DNA from: Physcocola sp002396385
GTDB taxonomy: Bacteria; Bacteroidota; Bacteroidia; Bacteroidales; Paludibacteraceae
Assembly (NCBI GenBank): GCA_946535435.1
Contig: CAMNDM010000078.1
Location: 1 to 9,322, forward strand
DNA: 9,322 bases
Reading direction: 5' to 3'
In this document: one piece after another, positions 1-6,044 of the stretch
Layout: the number at the start of each line of letters is the position of its first letter
Numbering within the stretch: position 1 is the stretch's first letter
Position numbers and translations under genes: made by a program
The notes under the pieces: model-generated
Database searches by the model: none
Seen by the model: only the letters and a program-made list of their open reading frames with translations
What the model was told of the DNA's origin: nothing

Positions 1-57
1 TTTGACCTATAGAAAAAAATTCCTGCATTTTAGCCTGCATTTTGACCTATAGGTCAA
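1..57. repeat. Short direct repeats and a perfect 16-bp palindrome
   Basis: TTTGACCTATAG occurs at 1-12 and again at 41-52. The second copy extends into TTGACCTATAGGTCAA (42-57), which is its own reverse complement. Between them CCTGCATTTT occurs twice, at 22-31 and 34-43, with a 12-bp period. A related TTTGCCCTATAGG lies at 8051-8063 after the dnaK terminator. The palindrome ends 13 bp before the first ATG of the 71-343 gene, so it may be an operator, or part of a dispersed intergenic element whose left end is outside the window. No convincing Bacteroidetes TTTG/TAnnTTTG promoter was found here. Confidence 0.6.
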
Positions 58-70
58 GAATTTTAGTACC

Positions 71-343
71 ATGCCTTCTGGCGTACGCAAGGGTTTCGAA
101 GTTAGGGCCAAGGTGCGTTTAAGCAACAGTATGGTGAAGGACTTCCCTTGGGGGCGTCTGAATGCCGAATACGAAAAACTGTCATACTATGAGGTTTATG
201 ACAGGAAAAAGCACAAGACCGTTAAATATGACACGTTTAAGCCTGTGGCTGATCAAAATGTTAAGGAGGGCTGGCTCTTGAACTTCCGCAACGAGGACGG
301 CGAAGTGAATTTTACGCTGAAAGGCAAACAGATAAAAAAGTAG
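71..343 (+). CDS. Hypothetical 90-aa protein, related to the C-terminal end of the next gene product
   Basis: Function not recognised. The product is basic (many Lys/Arg), has no signal peptide, and has no known motif that I can identify. Its last 24 residues (67-90, containing VNFTLKGKQIKK) align without gaps to residues 327-350 of the 398-aa downstream protein (VYFTLDGKKMEY), with about 8 identities; a weaker match around a YxVY motif precedes this. It may therefore be a small paralogue, or the surviving 3' end of a duplicated larger gene that lost its signal peptide. The ATG at 71 is the first start after an in-frame TAG at 50-52, and no Shine-Dalgarno sequence is seen, which is usual in Bacteroidetes. 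The gap to the next gene is 6 bp, so co-transcription is likely. Confidence 0.6.
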   Translation: MPSGVRKGFEVRAKVRLSNSMVKDFPWGRLNAEYEKLSYYEVYDRKKHKTVKYDTFKPVADQNVKEGWLLNFRNEDGEVNFTLKGKQIKK

Positions 344-349
344 ACGGAA

Positions 350-1546
350 ATGAACATTATTAAAAAATATATTTTGGTTGTTTTGCTTGCTTTGACACAA
401 GCTGCGGCCTACGCCTACGAGGTGGGTGATACCATTAAGGAAAATGGTGTGAAATACCTTCTGGTCGATAAATTTTTCTACGGACGGTATTGCATTGACA
501 AAAAAAGTTCAAAAGGTGATATTTTTGAAGATATAGATATGAACCTTTATATGGGTAGGGTGCTGGCCGTGGGGACTGATAAGACCCAAAAGGATATCTG
601 CCTTGCTAAACGTTTGCGCTATATTACGAACAGTGCCTTTTCCGACTCTGTGCCAACTGTAGAACAGTATTCTTTAGTGGGCATCAACGATAATGCGTTT
701 GCTGATGAGGTGTTGGAAAGCATTACTATACCTGAAGGGTTAAAACACGTCGGAAGCGGGGCGTTCCGCAATATGAAGGTGGAAAAAGGGTCGCTTTGGA
801 TGCCGTTTGTTGGGGAATATGGCGAAGGCGTCTTCTCTGGCTTGAGGGCTGATTTGGTGTTTACGTCTCCGTGGATTAAACCCTTTGAGGAACGTATATA
901 TACTAAATTAAATAATACCTTTGTTCCTACCGACAGTTTGCCTAAAATAATAGTCGGGTTTCCAAAATCACGAGACTATAGCAAATCGAAAGGCTGGCCG
1001 GTTGATAATATACTCTACTATGGTTTCTCAATCCTGGATGAAAAGAGGGTGAGGGAGTGTATGAATATTTCCTGTGACATTATTGAAAGGAATTCGTTCA
1101 GAAATACAACCAAAAAATTCAAATATCCTGTTATCCCTGTATCGAGAAAATCGTCTTCCACCTATTTCCTTACTAGCCCGAGCGGTGTGCTGATAGAGGT
1201 AAAGAAGAAAAAGTTCAGAAATAGGGAAAAAAATCCTTACACCGTTTATAACGATGTCCGCGACTTCTATGCTACTCCGTATTTCTATTATTTTAAGGAG
1301 TTTGAAAGCCCCTCTTTTCTGATGAATGGCATGTTTTTCCGTCTTGAAAATAATGGACAATATGTCTATTTCACTTTAGACGGAAAAAAAATGGAATATA
1401 GCCTGGTTGCCGATGAGGAGGGTTTTGACCCGTTTGGAACCCGCATTATAAGCAAGGAGGAAATAGAAAAGCGGAAAGCCAAAGAAGTTAACATAAAGAA
1501 ACTGGACAAAAAGACGGATGACTTGATGAAACGTTTTGGCTTTTAG
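350..1546 (+). CDS. Secreted protein with a BspA-type leucine-rich repeat
   Basis: The 398-aa product begins with a clear signal peptide: a positively charged N-terminus (KK at 5-6), a hydrophobic core at 7-19 and a likely cleavage after AYA (about residue 22). No lipobox cysteine is present, so it is probably periplasmic, outer-membrane-associated or secreted. Residues 109-142 fit the LRR_5 (BspA/TpLRR) pattern: an AF pair, then LESITIPEGLKHVGSGAF. Only one or two repeats are recognisable, far fewer than in classical BspA adhesins. The rest is not recognised; the C-terminal part (297-350) resembles the preceding 90-aa protein, and the tail (366-398) is rich in Lys and Glu. It sits 6 bp after one gene and 27 bp before a lipoprotein gene, suggesting an envelope operon. 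LRR_5 proteins often bind surfaces or other proteins, but no specific role can be assigned. Confidence 0.75.
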   Translation: MNIIKKYILVVLLALTQAAAYAYEVGDTIKENGVKYLLVDKFFYGRYCIDKKSSKGDIFEDIDMNLYMGRVLAVGTDKTQKDICLAKRLRYITNSAFSDSVPTVEQYSLVGINDNAFADEVLESITIPEGLKHVGSGAFRNMKVEKGSLWMPFVGEYGEGVFSGLRADLVFTSPWIKPFEERIYTKLNNTFVPTDSLPKIIVGFPKSRDYSKSKGWPVDNILYYGFSILDEKRVRECMNISCDIIERNSFRNTTKKFKYPVIPVSRKSSSTYFLTSPSGVLIEVKKKKFRNREKNPYTVYNDVRDFYATPYFYYFKEFESPSFLMNGMFFRLENNGQYVYFTLDGKKMEYSLVADEEGFDPFGTRIISKEEIEKRKAKEVNIKKLDKKTDDLMKRFGF

Positions 1547-1573
1547 GTTCTTATGAATAAAATTTTATAAAAT

Positions 1574-4363
1574 ATGAAAATGACGATGAAGCATTTGGGC
1601 GCTGTTGCAGCTGCCTTGGTTACACTTTATTCGTGCTCCGGTTCAAAAGGTACAGCACCAGAATTAGAAGGAGCAACGGACTATGTGGTGTCGGAATCTA
1701 CTGACACGGTGCCTATTAGCGGTCTGGTGGTGGACCCCTCTGGTAAACCTCTAAACGGTGTGTTGGTGGTGACGGGTTCCGACACTGTCATCACCTCCGA
1801 AAACGGACTTTATGCAGTTGAAAAGAAGAGGTGTGTCAACGGCCGTAGTGTTGTGAAATTTGAAAAAGAGGGCTATTTTTCGGTAGTCCGTACAGCCGAT
1901 GGCGACCGACTGGATGCGGTGCTTCAACCTATGGAAGACAAGGACAGCGTGTCGGTTGTGACCCGCTTCAAGTCCACGGAGGCTTCTACGCTGAAAGTTG
2001 GTGGAATGACTGTCTCTATTCCTGCCAATTCGTTGGTCGACGAAAAGGGCGGTGCCTATTCGGGCGCTGTTTCTGCAAGTGTTTTCTACCTTGACCCCAA
2101 TGCAAAAAACTTTAACGACGCTATGCCGGGTAGCGACCTGTCGGGTGTGACTGCCGATGGCAAGCAAGTGGTCCTCTTGTCGTATGGTATGGTGGAGGTG
2201 TCGCTTTCCGACTCGACGGGTGGCAAACTGCAACTGAAGAAGGGCGCTGAAAGTGAGTTGACCTTTCCGGTCCCTGCCGGCTTCGACGACAAACTGCACA
2301 AGACTATTCCGCTCTGGTATTTCGACGAGGATAAGGGAACATGGATTGAAGAAGGCGTGGCTGAGAAGGTGGATGGCTGCTACAAAGGAAAGGTGCAGCA
2401 TTTCTCTTGGCACAACTTAGACTATCCGAATCTCCGTGCCTATATCGAGGGCTATGTCCGTAACAAGAAAGGTGAACCTTTGTCACACTTGCATGTGACC
2501 GTTTCTCAAACTGCTACTTACACGAATTCAGAAGGTTACTATCGTGTGGCGGTTCCAAAGAATACCGCTGTCTTTGTTACCGTACGTCCTGTTGACTATG
2601 GGGGGAAAGTCGACCTTCCTATTTATCAGGTAAATGGTCTTGATGCTGGTATGGTTTATCGACAAGACGTGGTTTTGCCTGACCTTGCGTGTGTTAAGGG
2701 GCGTGTTACCAACAGCGCTGGTAAAGGTATCTGTACAATCGTGTCTGGTCTGCCACGTTTGCAGACCCTAACCAATTACAAAGGTGAATACACTCTCTAT
2801 GTTCCAAACGATGAACCGATGACTGTCACTGTTTTGCCTGAAGATTATGTTGGTTCTAAAGATATTGATATAAAGGCAAAGTCATATTCGTTTGCTGGCG
2901 AGAAAAGTGTAAAGCCTGACTTTAGTTACGACATCGTTTTACCCGACAGGTACAGTGGCTATGGACGCATAACTGACGAGGATGGCCGGTTCCTTTCCAA
3001 TGTAAGGGTTACCGCTAAGATTGATGGAAAGGAATTTTCAACAAACTCCACATATTTTGGCCTTTATCGGTTCCAGTATTTAGAGGCGAAGAAAGCGGTT
3101 GTGGGTGTGAAATCGGCCGACTATTATGGCTACAACGAGAAATTCTATAACGTACCGTGCAATAAGGGCGAACTTTCGTTCCCTACAATTGTGATGCCTG
3201 GCTGCCAGACCATCAGGGGATGTGTTGTGAACACTTGTGGTCCTTCGTTCGCAAAAGTGACCCTGCTTTATGGGGGTTTCTTGAAAAAGAAACGCGAAAG
3301 CTACACGGTCAGCACCGATGCCTACGGCCGGTTCTCGCTTCAAGTGCCTTTCAATAAAAGGAAGGAAAGCAAGCAGATCCGCATCAGGTGCAACAACAAA
3401 CAGAAAAAAATAAAAGTTAATTCAGACGACAATGTTGTCTACCTTGGCGATATTGAAATGTGCTCCGATTTTGCGCTCGAGAACAATTGCGTCTATGTGG
3501 ATACTGACAATAAAATCCTGAAATTTGACTTGGAGAAAGACCGCTGCAACGAAATGCTGAAGTCGGAAGGTAGCAAGATAAAACACCAGATTTGGTGCAA
3601 GTCTTCCGATTATGCGGGCTTCCTGGTGTTTAATGTCGATGGTGAGTATTCCATAAAATTATCAAACAAAAGAGATACAAGTTTTAAAGTCTCTTCCTAT
3701 TCTGTTTATCTTGTAACGCCTAATCTCACAACTTACGAGGGAAGCAGTGCTGCCTTATATAGTAGCAACGGTTTCGATAAAGTTAATATGGATCTTTACG
3801 ACCAACGTGGTGACGATGTGTTCGTGTTCGGTAGCGTTGCTCCTGAATGGGTGCTGCCTCTGACCTATGTGGATGATTTTTACAAACCGTATGCCCAAAA
3901 TGCACAGCAACTGACTTACGGTAACTCCCAACAGCAGCAGTTCTTTACCTTCACGTCCAAGAAAATGTCGCCATTAGATTTTGAGAAAAAACTGAAGAAG
4001 GATAGGAAGATGGCGGAGAAAGGCACGTTCCGCGATGCGGGCGACAAGGTGGCTACCGTCTTTGCCAACGATAACGAGCAGGTGCTGGTCCGCCGTATGG
4101 CTAACGGTAAATGGGAGGCTACAGTCCTCCAGCGTGAGGGTATTGGCAGCGAACCGCTTTTCCAGTGCTGGAAGGTCGACTTCTCGCGGTCTTCTATTCG
4201 TACGAGGGGGGCTTCTCCGGTTGAGTATATGCTGCGTAACGAGGCCGACATCGTCAACATGGTTATGTTCGGTCCGTTGATGGGCATCAAGTTCGAAAAA
4301 ACGAACATTTCCGACAACAAGTGCGGTTGCTCGAATCCAACTGCAATTGTGCCTGCCGACTAA
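1574..4363 (+). CDS. Large multidomain lipoprotein with five carboxypeptidase-regulatory-like domains
   Basis: The 929-aa product starts with a lipoprotein signal peptide ending in LYSC (lipidated Cys21). The residues after Cys (SGSKG) lack the acidic cluster associated with surface export in some Bacteroidetes, so its final location is uncertain. Five beta-sandwich repeats of CarboxypepD_reg type are visible at about 46-118, 288-368, 370-457, 459-542 and 544-630, each with a G-V/R-V start, a G-x-P/x-L turn and a later GxY or GxF strand. Between the first two lies a FAM171-like domain (about 124-285), with VSIPANSLVDEKGGAYSG, a FYLDP segment, PLWYFDEDKGTW and a final HFSWHN. The C-terminal 300 residues are not recognised and contain a QQQQ run and a closing CGC. 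No catalytic residues are seen. The role is probably structural or ligand-binding at the envelope. M1 was chosen; M3 or M5 would still leave a workable signal peptide. Confidence 0.8.
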   Translation: MKMTMKHLGAVAAALVTLYSCSGSKGTAPELEGATDYVVSESTDTVPISGLVVDPSGKPLNGVLVVTGSDTVITSENGLYAVEKKRCVNGRSVVKFEKEGYFSVVRTADGDRLDAVLQPMEDKDSVSVVTRFKSTEASTLKVGGMTVSIPANSLVDEKGGAYSGAVSASVFYLDPNAKNFNDAMPGSDLSGVTADGKQVVLLSYGMVEVSLSDSTGGKLQLKKGAESELTFPVPAGFDDKLHKTIPLWYFDEDKGTWIEEGVAEKVDGCYKGKVQHFSWHNLDYPNLRAYIEGYVRNKKGEPLSHLHVTVSQTATYTNSEGYYRVAVPKNTAVFVTVRPVDYGGKVDLPIYQVNGLDAGMVYRQDVVLPDLACVKGRVTNSAGKGICTIVSGLPRLQTLTNYKGEYTLYVPNDEPMTVTVLPEDYVGSKDIDIKAKSYSFAGEKSVKPDFSYDIVLPDRYSGYGRITDEDGRFLSNVRVTAKIDGKEFSTNSTYFGLYRFQYLEAKKAVVGVKSADYYGYNEKFYNVPCNKGELSFPTIVMPGCQTIRGCVVNTCGPSFAKVTLLYGGFLKKKRESYTVSTDAYGRFSLQVPFNKRKESKQIRIRCNNKQKKIKVNSDDNVVYLGDIEMCSDFALENNCVYVDTDNKILKFDLEKDRCNEMLKSEGSKIKHQIWCKSSDYAGFLVFNVDGEYSIKLSNKRDTSFKVSSYSVYLVTPNLTTYEGSSAALYSSNGFDKVNMDLYDQRGDDVFVFGSVAPEWVLPLTYVDDFYKPYAQNAQQLTYGNSQQQQFFTFTSKKMSPLDFEKKLKKDRKMAEKGTFRDAGDKVATVFANDNEQVLVRRMANGKWEATVLQREGIGSEPLFQCWKVDFSRSSIRTRGASPVEYMLRNEADIVNMVMFGPLMGIKFEKTNISDNKCGCSNPTAIVPAD

Positions 4364-4386
4364 CAGCTCCCTCCCTTTTTGTGATA

Positions 4387-4426
4387 AAGTCCCCGAAGGT
4401 TGGTGCTTTCCAACTTTCGGGGACTT
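4387..4426. terminator. Hairpin between convergent genes, likely a shared terminator
   Basis: Arms 4387-4403 and 4410-4426 form a 17-bp stem with one G-U pair and a 6-base loop (TGCTTT). The core is GTCCCCGAA pairing with TTTCGGGGAC. It lies between the stop of the lipoprotein gene (4363) and the stop of the opposing ThiD-AraC gene (4439). A modest T tract follows on the + strand (TTTT at 4431-4434); the - strand side has no T tract. It therefore best fits a terminator for the left-hand operon, and may block read-through in both directions. Confidence 0.85.
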
Positions 4427-4438
4427 GTCGTTTTGTGC

Positions 4439-5593
4439 CTACTTGTTCTTTAAGGCTCTCTTCTTAAATTCCGTCGGTGAGATGCCTTTCATCTGTTTGA
4501 AGAATTTCGCAAGTTGCGCCTGCGAGTGGAAACCATAGTCGTAGGCTATCTGTTGTATGTTCTTGTTGCTGTTTGTCAGTTGTATTTCCAACTCCCTTAC
4601 CATCTGCTCGCTCAGTAGTTCTTTCGGTGCCTTGCCTGCCACTTTCCGGGTTATTTGTGCCAGATAGCGTGTCGTTACGTGCAGGCGGTCGGCATAAAAG
4701 CAGACGTCGTTGTGTTGTTTGAAGTGCTGCACAATCTCTTTCATCAGCGTGTTGTACAGTTCCAGCATGTGTGGCGTTATGTGGTTGTGGTTGGTGTGGT
4801 GTAGCAGGTTGCCACCTTGCCCCAGACGCAGGTCTATTGAATAGATAACCAGGCGGTTCACGTAGTTTCGGGCCTCCTCTATGGCTTTGTGCAGGCTGTC
4901 GCCTTGTGCAAGGTACGTGGCAATGGCCGACGACAGTACGCCTCCCACACCGTGCGAGTTGCGGTCTATTGCGCCCAAAGTAGAGTAGTAGGTGGGCTCG
5001 TCTACTCCGCTTTCTATCAGTATGTCGGTGATGGCGCCGTTCACAAATTCGCTTCCCAGCACCAGAACGGCATTGTTCCCCTCTTTTATCAGTTCGCGCG
5101 CGGCTGTCACGCCTTCTTCCACACTGTTGATGGTGGTGCCCAGCAAAAACTCTATGGCTTCGCGTTTCAGACACAGAACACTGCTTTGTGGAAACAGGGC
5201 TTTGCGGATGTCTTTCAACAAGTCTTTTTCTACCAGCAGTTTGCCGTGTGTGCTGATGATGCCCGGGTCGAGCACTACGTGCTTGGGCTTGTAGAGGTCT
5301 AGTAGCCGGGCTATGGCGATGGCCGTCTCGCGGTTCCTTACCATTCCCACTTTTACCACTTCGGGGTGGAGGTCGTCCATTACCGCCTCTATCTGTTTCC
5401 TGATGTTCTCTGACGGCAGGTCAAACACTTCCTGTATGCCGAAGGTGTTCTGTACCGTTACTGCTGTTATGGCGGTTGCGGCGTATCCGCCCAATGCCGA
5501 TATCGTTTTGATGTCTGCCTGTATGCCTGCTCCGCCTACTCCGTCCGAGCCGGTTATGCTGAGTACAGGCACACAATTCATTACACGCTTCAT
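4439..5593 (-). CDS. ThiD-like kinase domain fused to an AraC-type DNA-binding domain; kinase probably inactive
   Basis: The 384-aa product joins two domains. Residues 1-270 are a ThiD fold (hydroxymethylpyrimidine/phosphomethylpyrimidine kinase, ribokinase superfamily), shown by GSDGVGGAGIQAD near the start, VGM, VLDP and a closing LGQGGNLLHH. Residues about 281-382 are an AraC/XylS double helix-turn-helix (FYADRLHVTTRYLAQ, then IAYDYGFHSQAQLAKFFKQ and GISPTEFKKR). Key kinase motifs differ from active ThiD: TPN is CLK, VxKGG is VLVLGS, and catalytic GTGC is GVGG. I infer a transcription factor that senses a pyrimidine or related vitamin precursor rather than a working kinase. The frame is open up to an ATG at 5680, which would add 29 residues, but the ATG at 5593 gives the usual ThiD N-terminus (MKRV), has AGAAG about 10 bases upstream, and lies downstream of a possible promoter. 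No thiamin gene is next to it; dnaK is divergent. Confidence 0.85.
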   Translation of the reverse strand: MKRVMNCVPVLSITGSDGVGGAGIQADIKTISALGGYAATAITAVTVQNTFGIQEVFDLPSENIRKQIEAVMDDLHPEVVKVGMVRNRETAIAIARLLDLYKPKHVVLDPGIISTHGKLLVEKDLLKDIRKALFPQSSVLCLKREAIEFLLGTTINSVEEGVTAARELIKEGNNAVLVLGSEFVNGAITDILIESGVDEPTYYSTLGAIDRNSHGVGGVLSSAIATYLAQGDSLHKAIEEARNYVNRLVIYSIDLRLGQGGNLLHHTNHNHITPHMLELYNTLMKEIVQHFKQHNDVCFYADRLHVTTRYLAQITRKVAGKAPKELLSEQMVRELEIQLTNSNKNIQQIAYDYGFHSQAQLAKFFKQMKGISPTEFKKRALKNK

Positions 5594-6044
5594 ATTCAAA
5601 TGTTCTTCTCGGTACAAAGAAAAGGTGTTTGCCTGAATGTTACAATTCTTTGTTCCGATTTTGATAAATAGCTTGCTCAAAATTGCAAATTAGGCACTAT
5701 TCTGTTCTTGTTTTGACAAGGAAACTGCTGTTTTGAAAAAATTGGTCTTCCTGTCTGCGCTTGCTCACGCATTTTGTCAGTCGGGGGTGGTTGCGCTGCT
5801 TTTTGGCTCAGGTTGCGCTTTAGGTGTCATAGCTCTGGTGGTAGACGGTGTGGCTTTTTTGTCACATAACCGACTGCCTTTCTGCCATAATGTCGGAATT
5901 TTGTGTGGCTTTGTTTGCTGAAATGGCAGTTTTTTCAAAAAAATGGGAGTTTTTGCGTTTGGCACACCCTTTGCTCTTTATTGGGCGTGGATTTGAAAAG
6001 AATCTGCACTAACAGATAGATAATAATTAAAATTAAGATAAATT
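5594..6044. other. 451-bp divergent intergenic region between thiD-araC and dnaK
   Basis: No convincing gene is present. The region contains T-rich stretches and an imperfect direct repeat, AAATGGCAGTTTTT (5921-5934) and AAATGGGAGTTTTT (5941-5954), 13 of 14 identical and exactly 20 bp apart, about 91 bp upstream of dnaK. TGGATTTG at 5988-5995 resembles the TAnnTTTG -7 box and would give a dnaK leader of about 43 bases, but I see no -33 box at the right distance. No TPP riboswitch was found on the strand leading into the ThiD-AraC gene. Confidence 0.45.
5615..5645 (-). promoter_or_regulatory. Possible Bacteroidetes-type promoter of the ThiD-AraC gene
   Basis: Read on the - strand, TTGT (5645-5642) is followed after 19 bases by TTTCTTTG (5622-5615). 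This approximates the Bacteroidetes TTTG / TAnnTTTG promoter, with mismatches in both boxes. Transcription would begin near 5608, downstream of the ATG at 5680, which favours the 5593 start. The match is imperfect and the region is AT-rich, so chance is a real alternative. Confidence 0.3.

Noticed and set aside
1751..2413. 220-codon frame antisense to the lipoprotein gene
   Set aside because: Lies wholly inside a well-supported gene, His/Arg-rich shadow composition, no motif.
4464..5174. 236-codon frame on the same strand as the ThiD-AraC gene, shifted frame
   Set aside because: Arg/His-rich out-of-frame translation of a clearly conserved gene.
5733..5921. 62-codon + strand frame with TTG start and hydrophobic product in the dnaK upstream region
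   Set aside because: TTG start, T-rich DNA that yields hydrophobic residues by default, no recognisable motif and no start signal.
5777..5965. 62-codon - strand frame opposite the previous one
   Set aside because: No ATG at its 5' end (GTG-type start), low-complexity Pro/Lys/Thr composition, no similarity to a known family.
5594..6044. TPP riboswitch controlling the ThiD-AraC gene
   Set aside because: An ACCTGAG-like string exists on the - strand, but the conserved thi-box segments and their spacing are absent.
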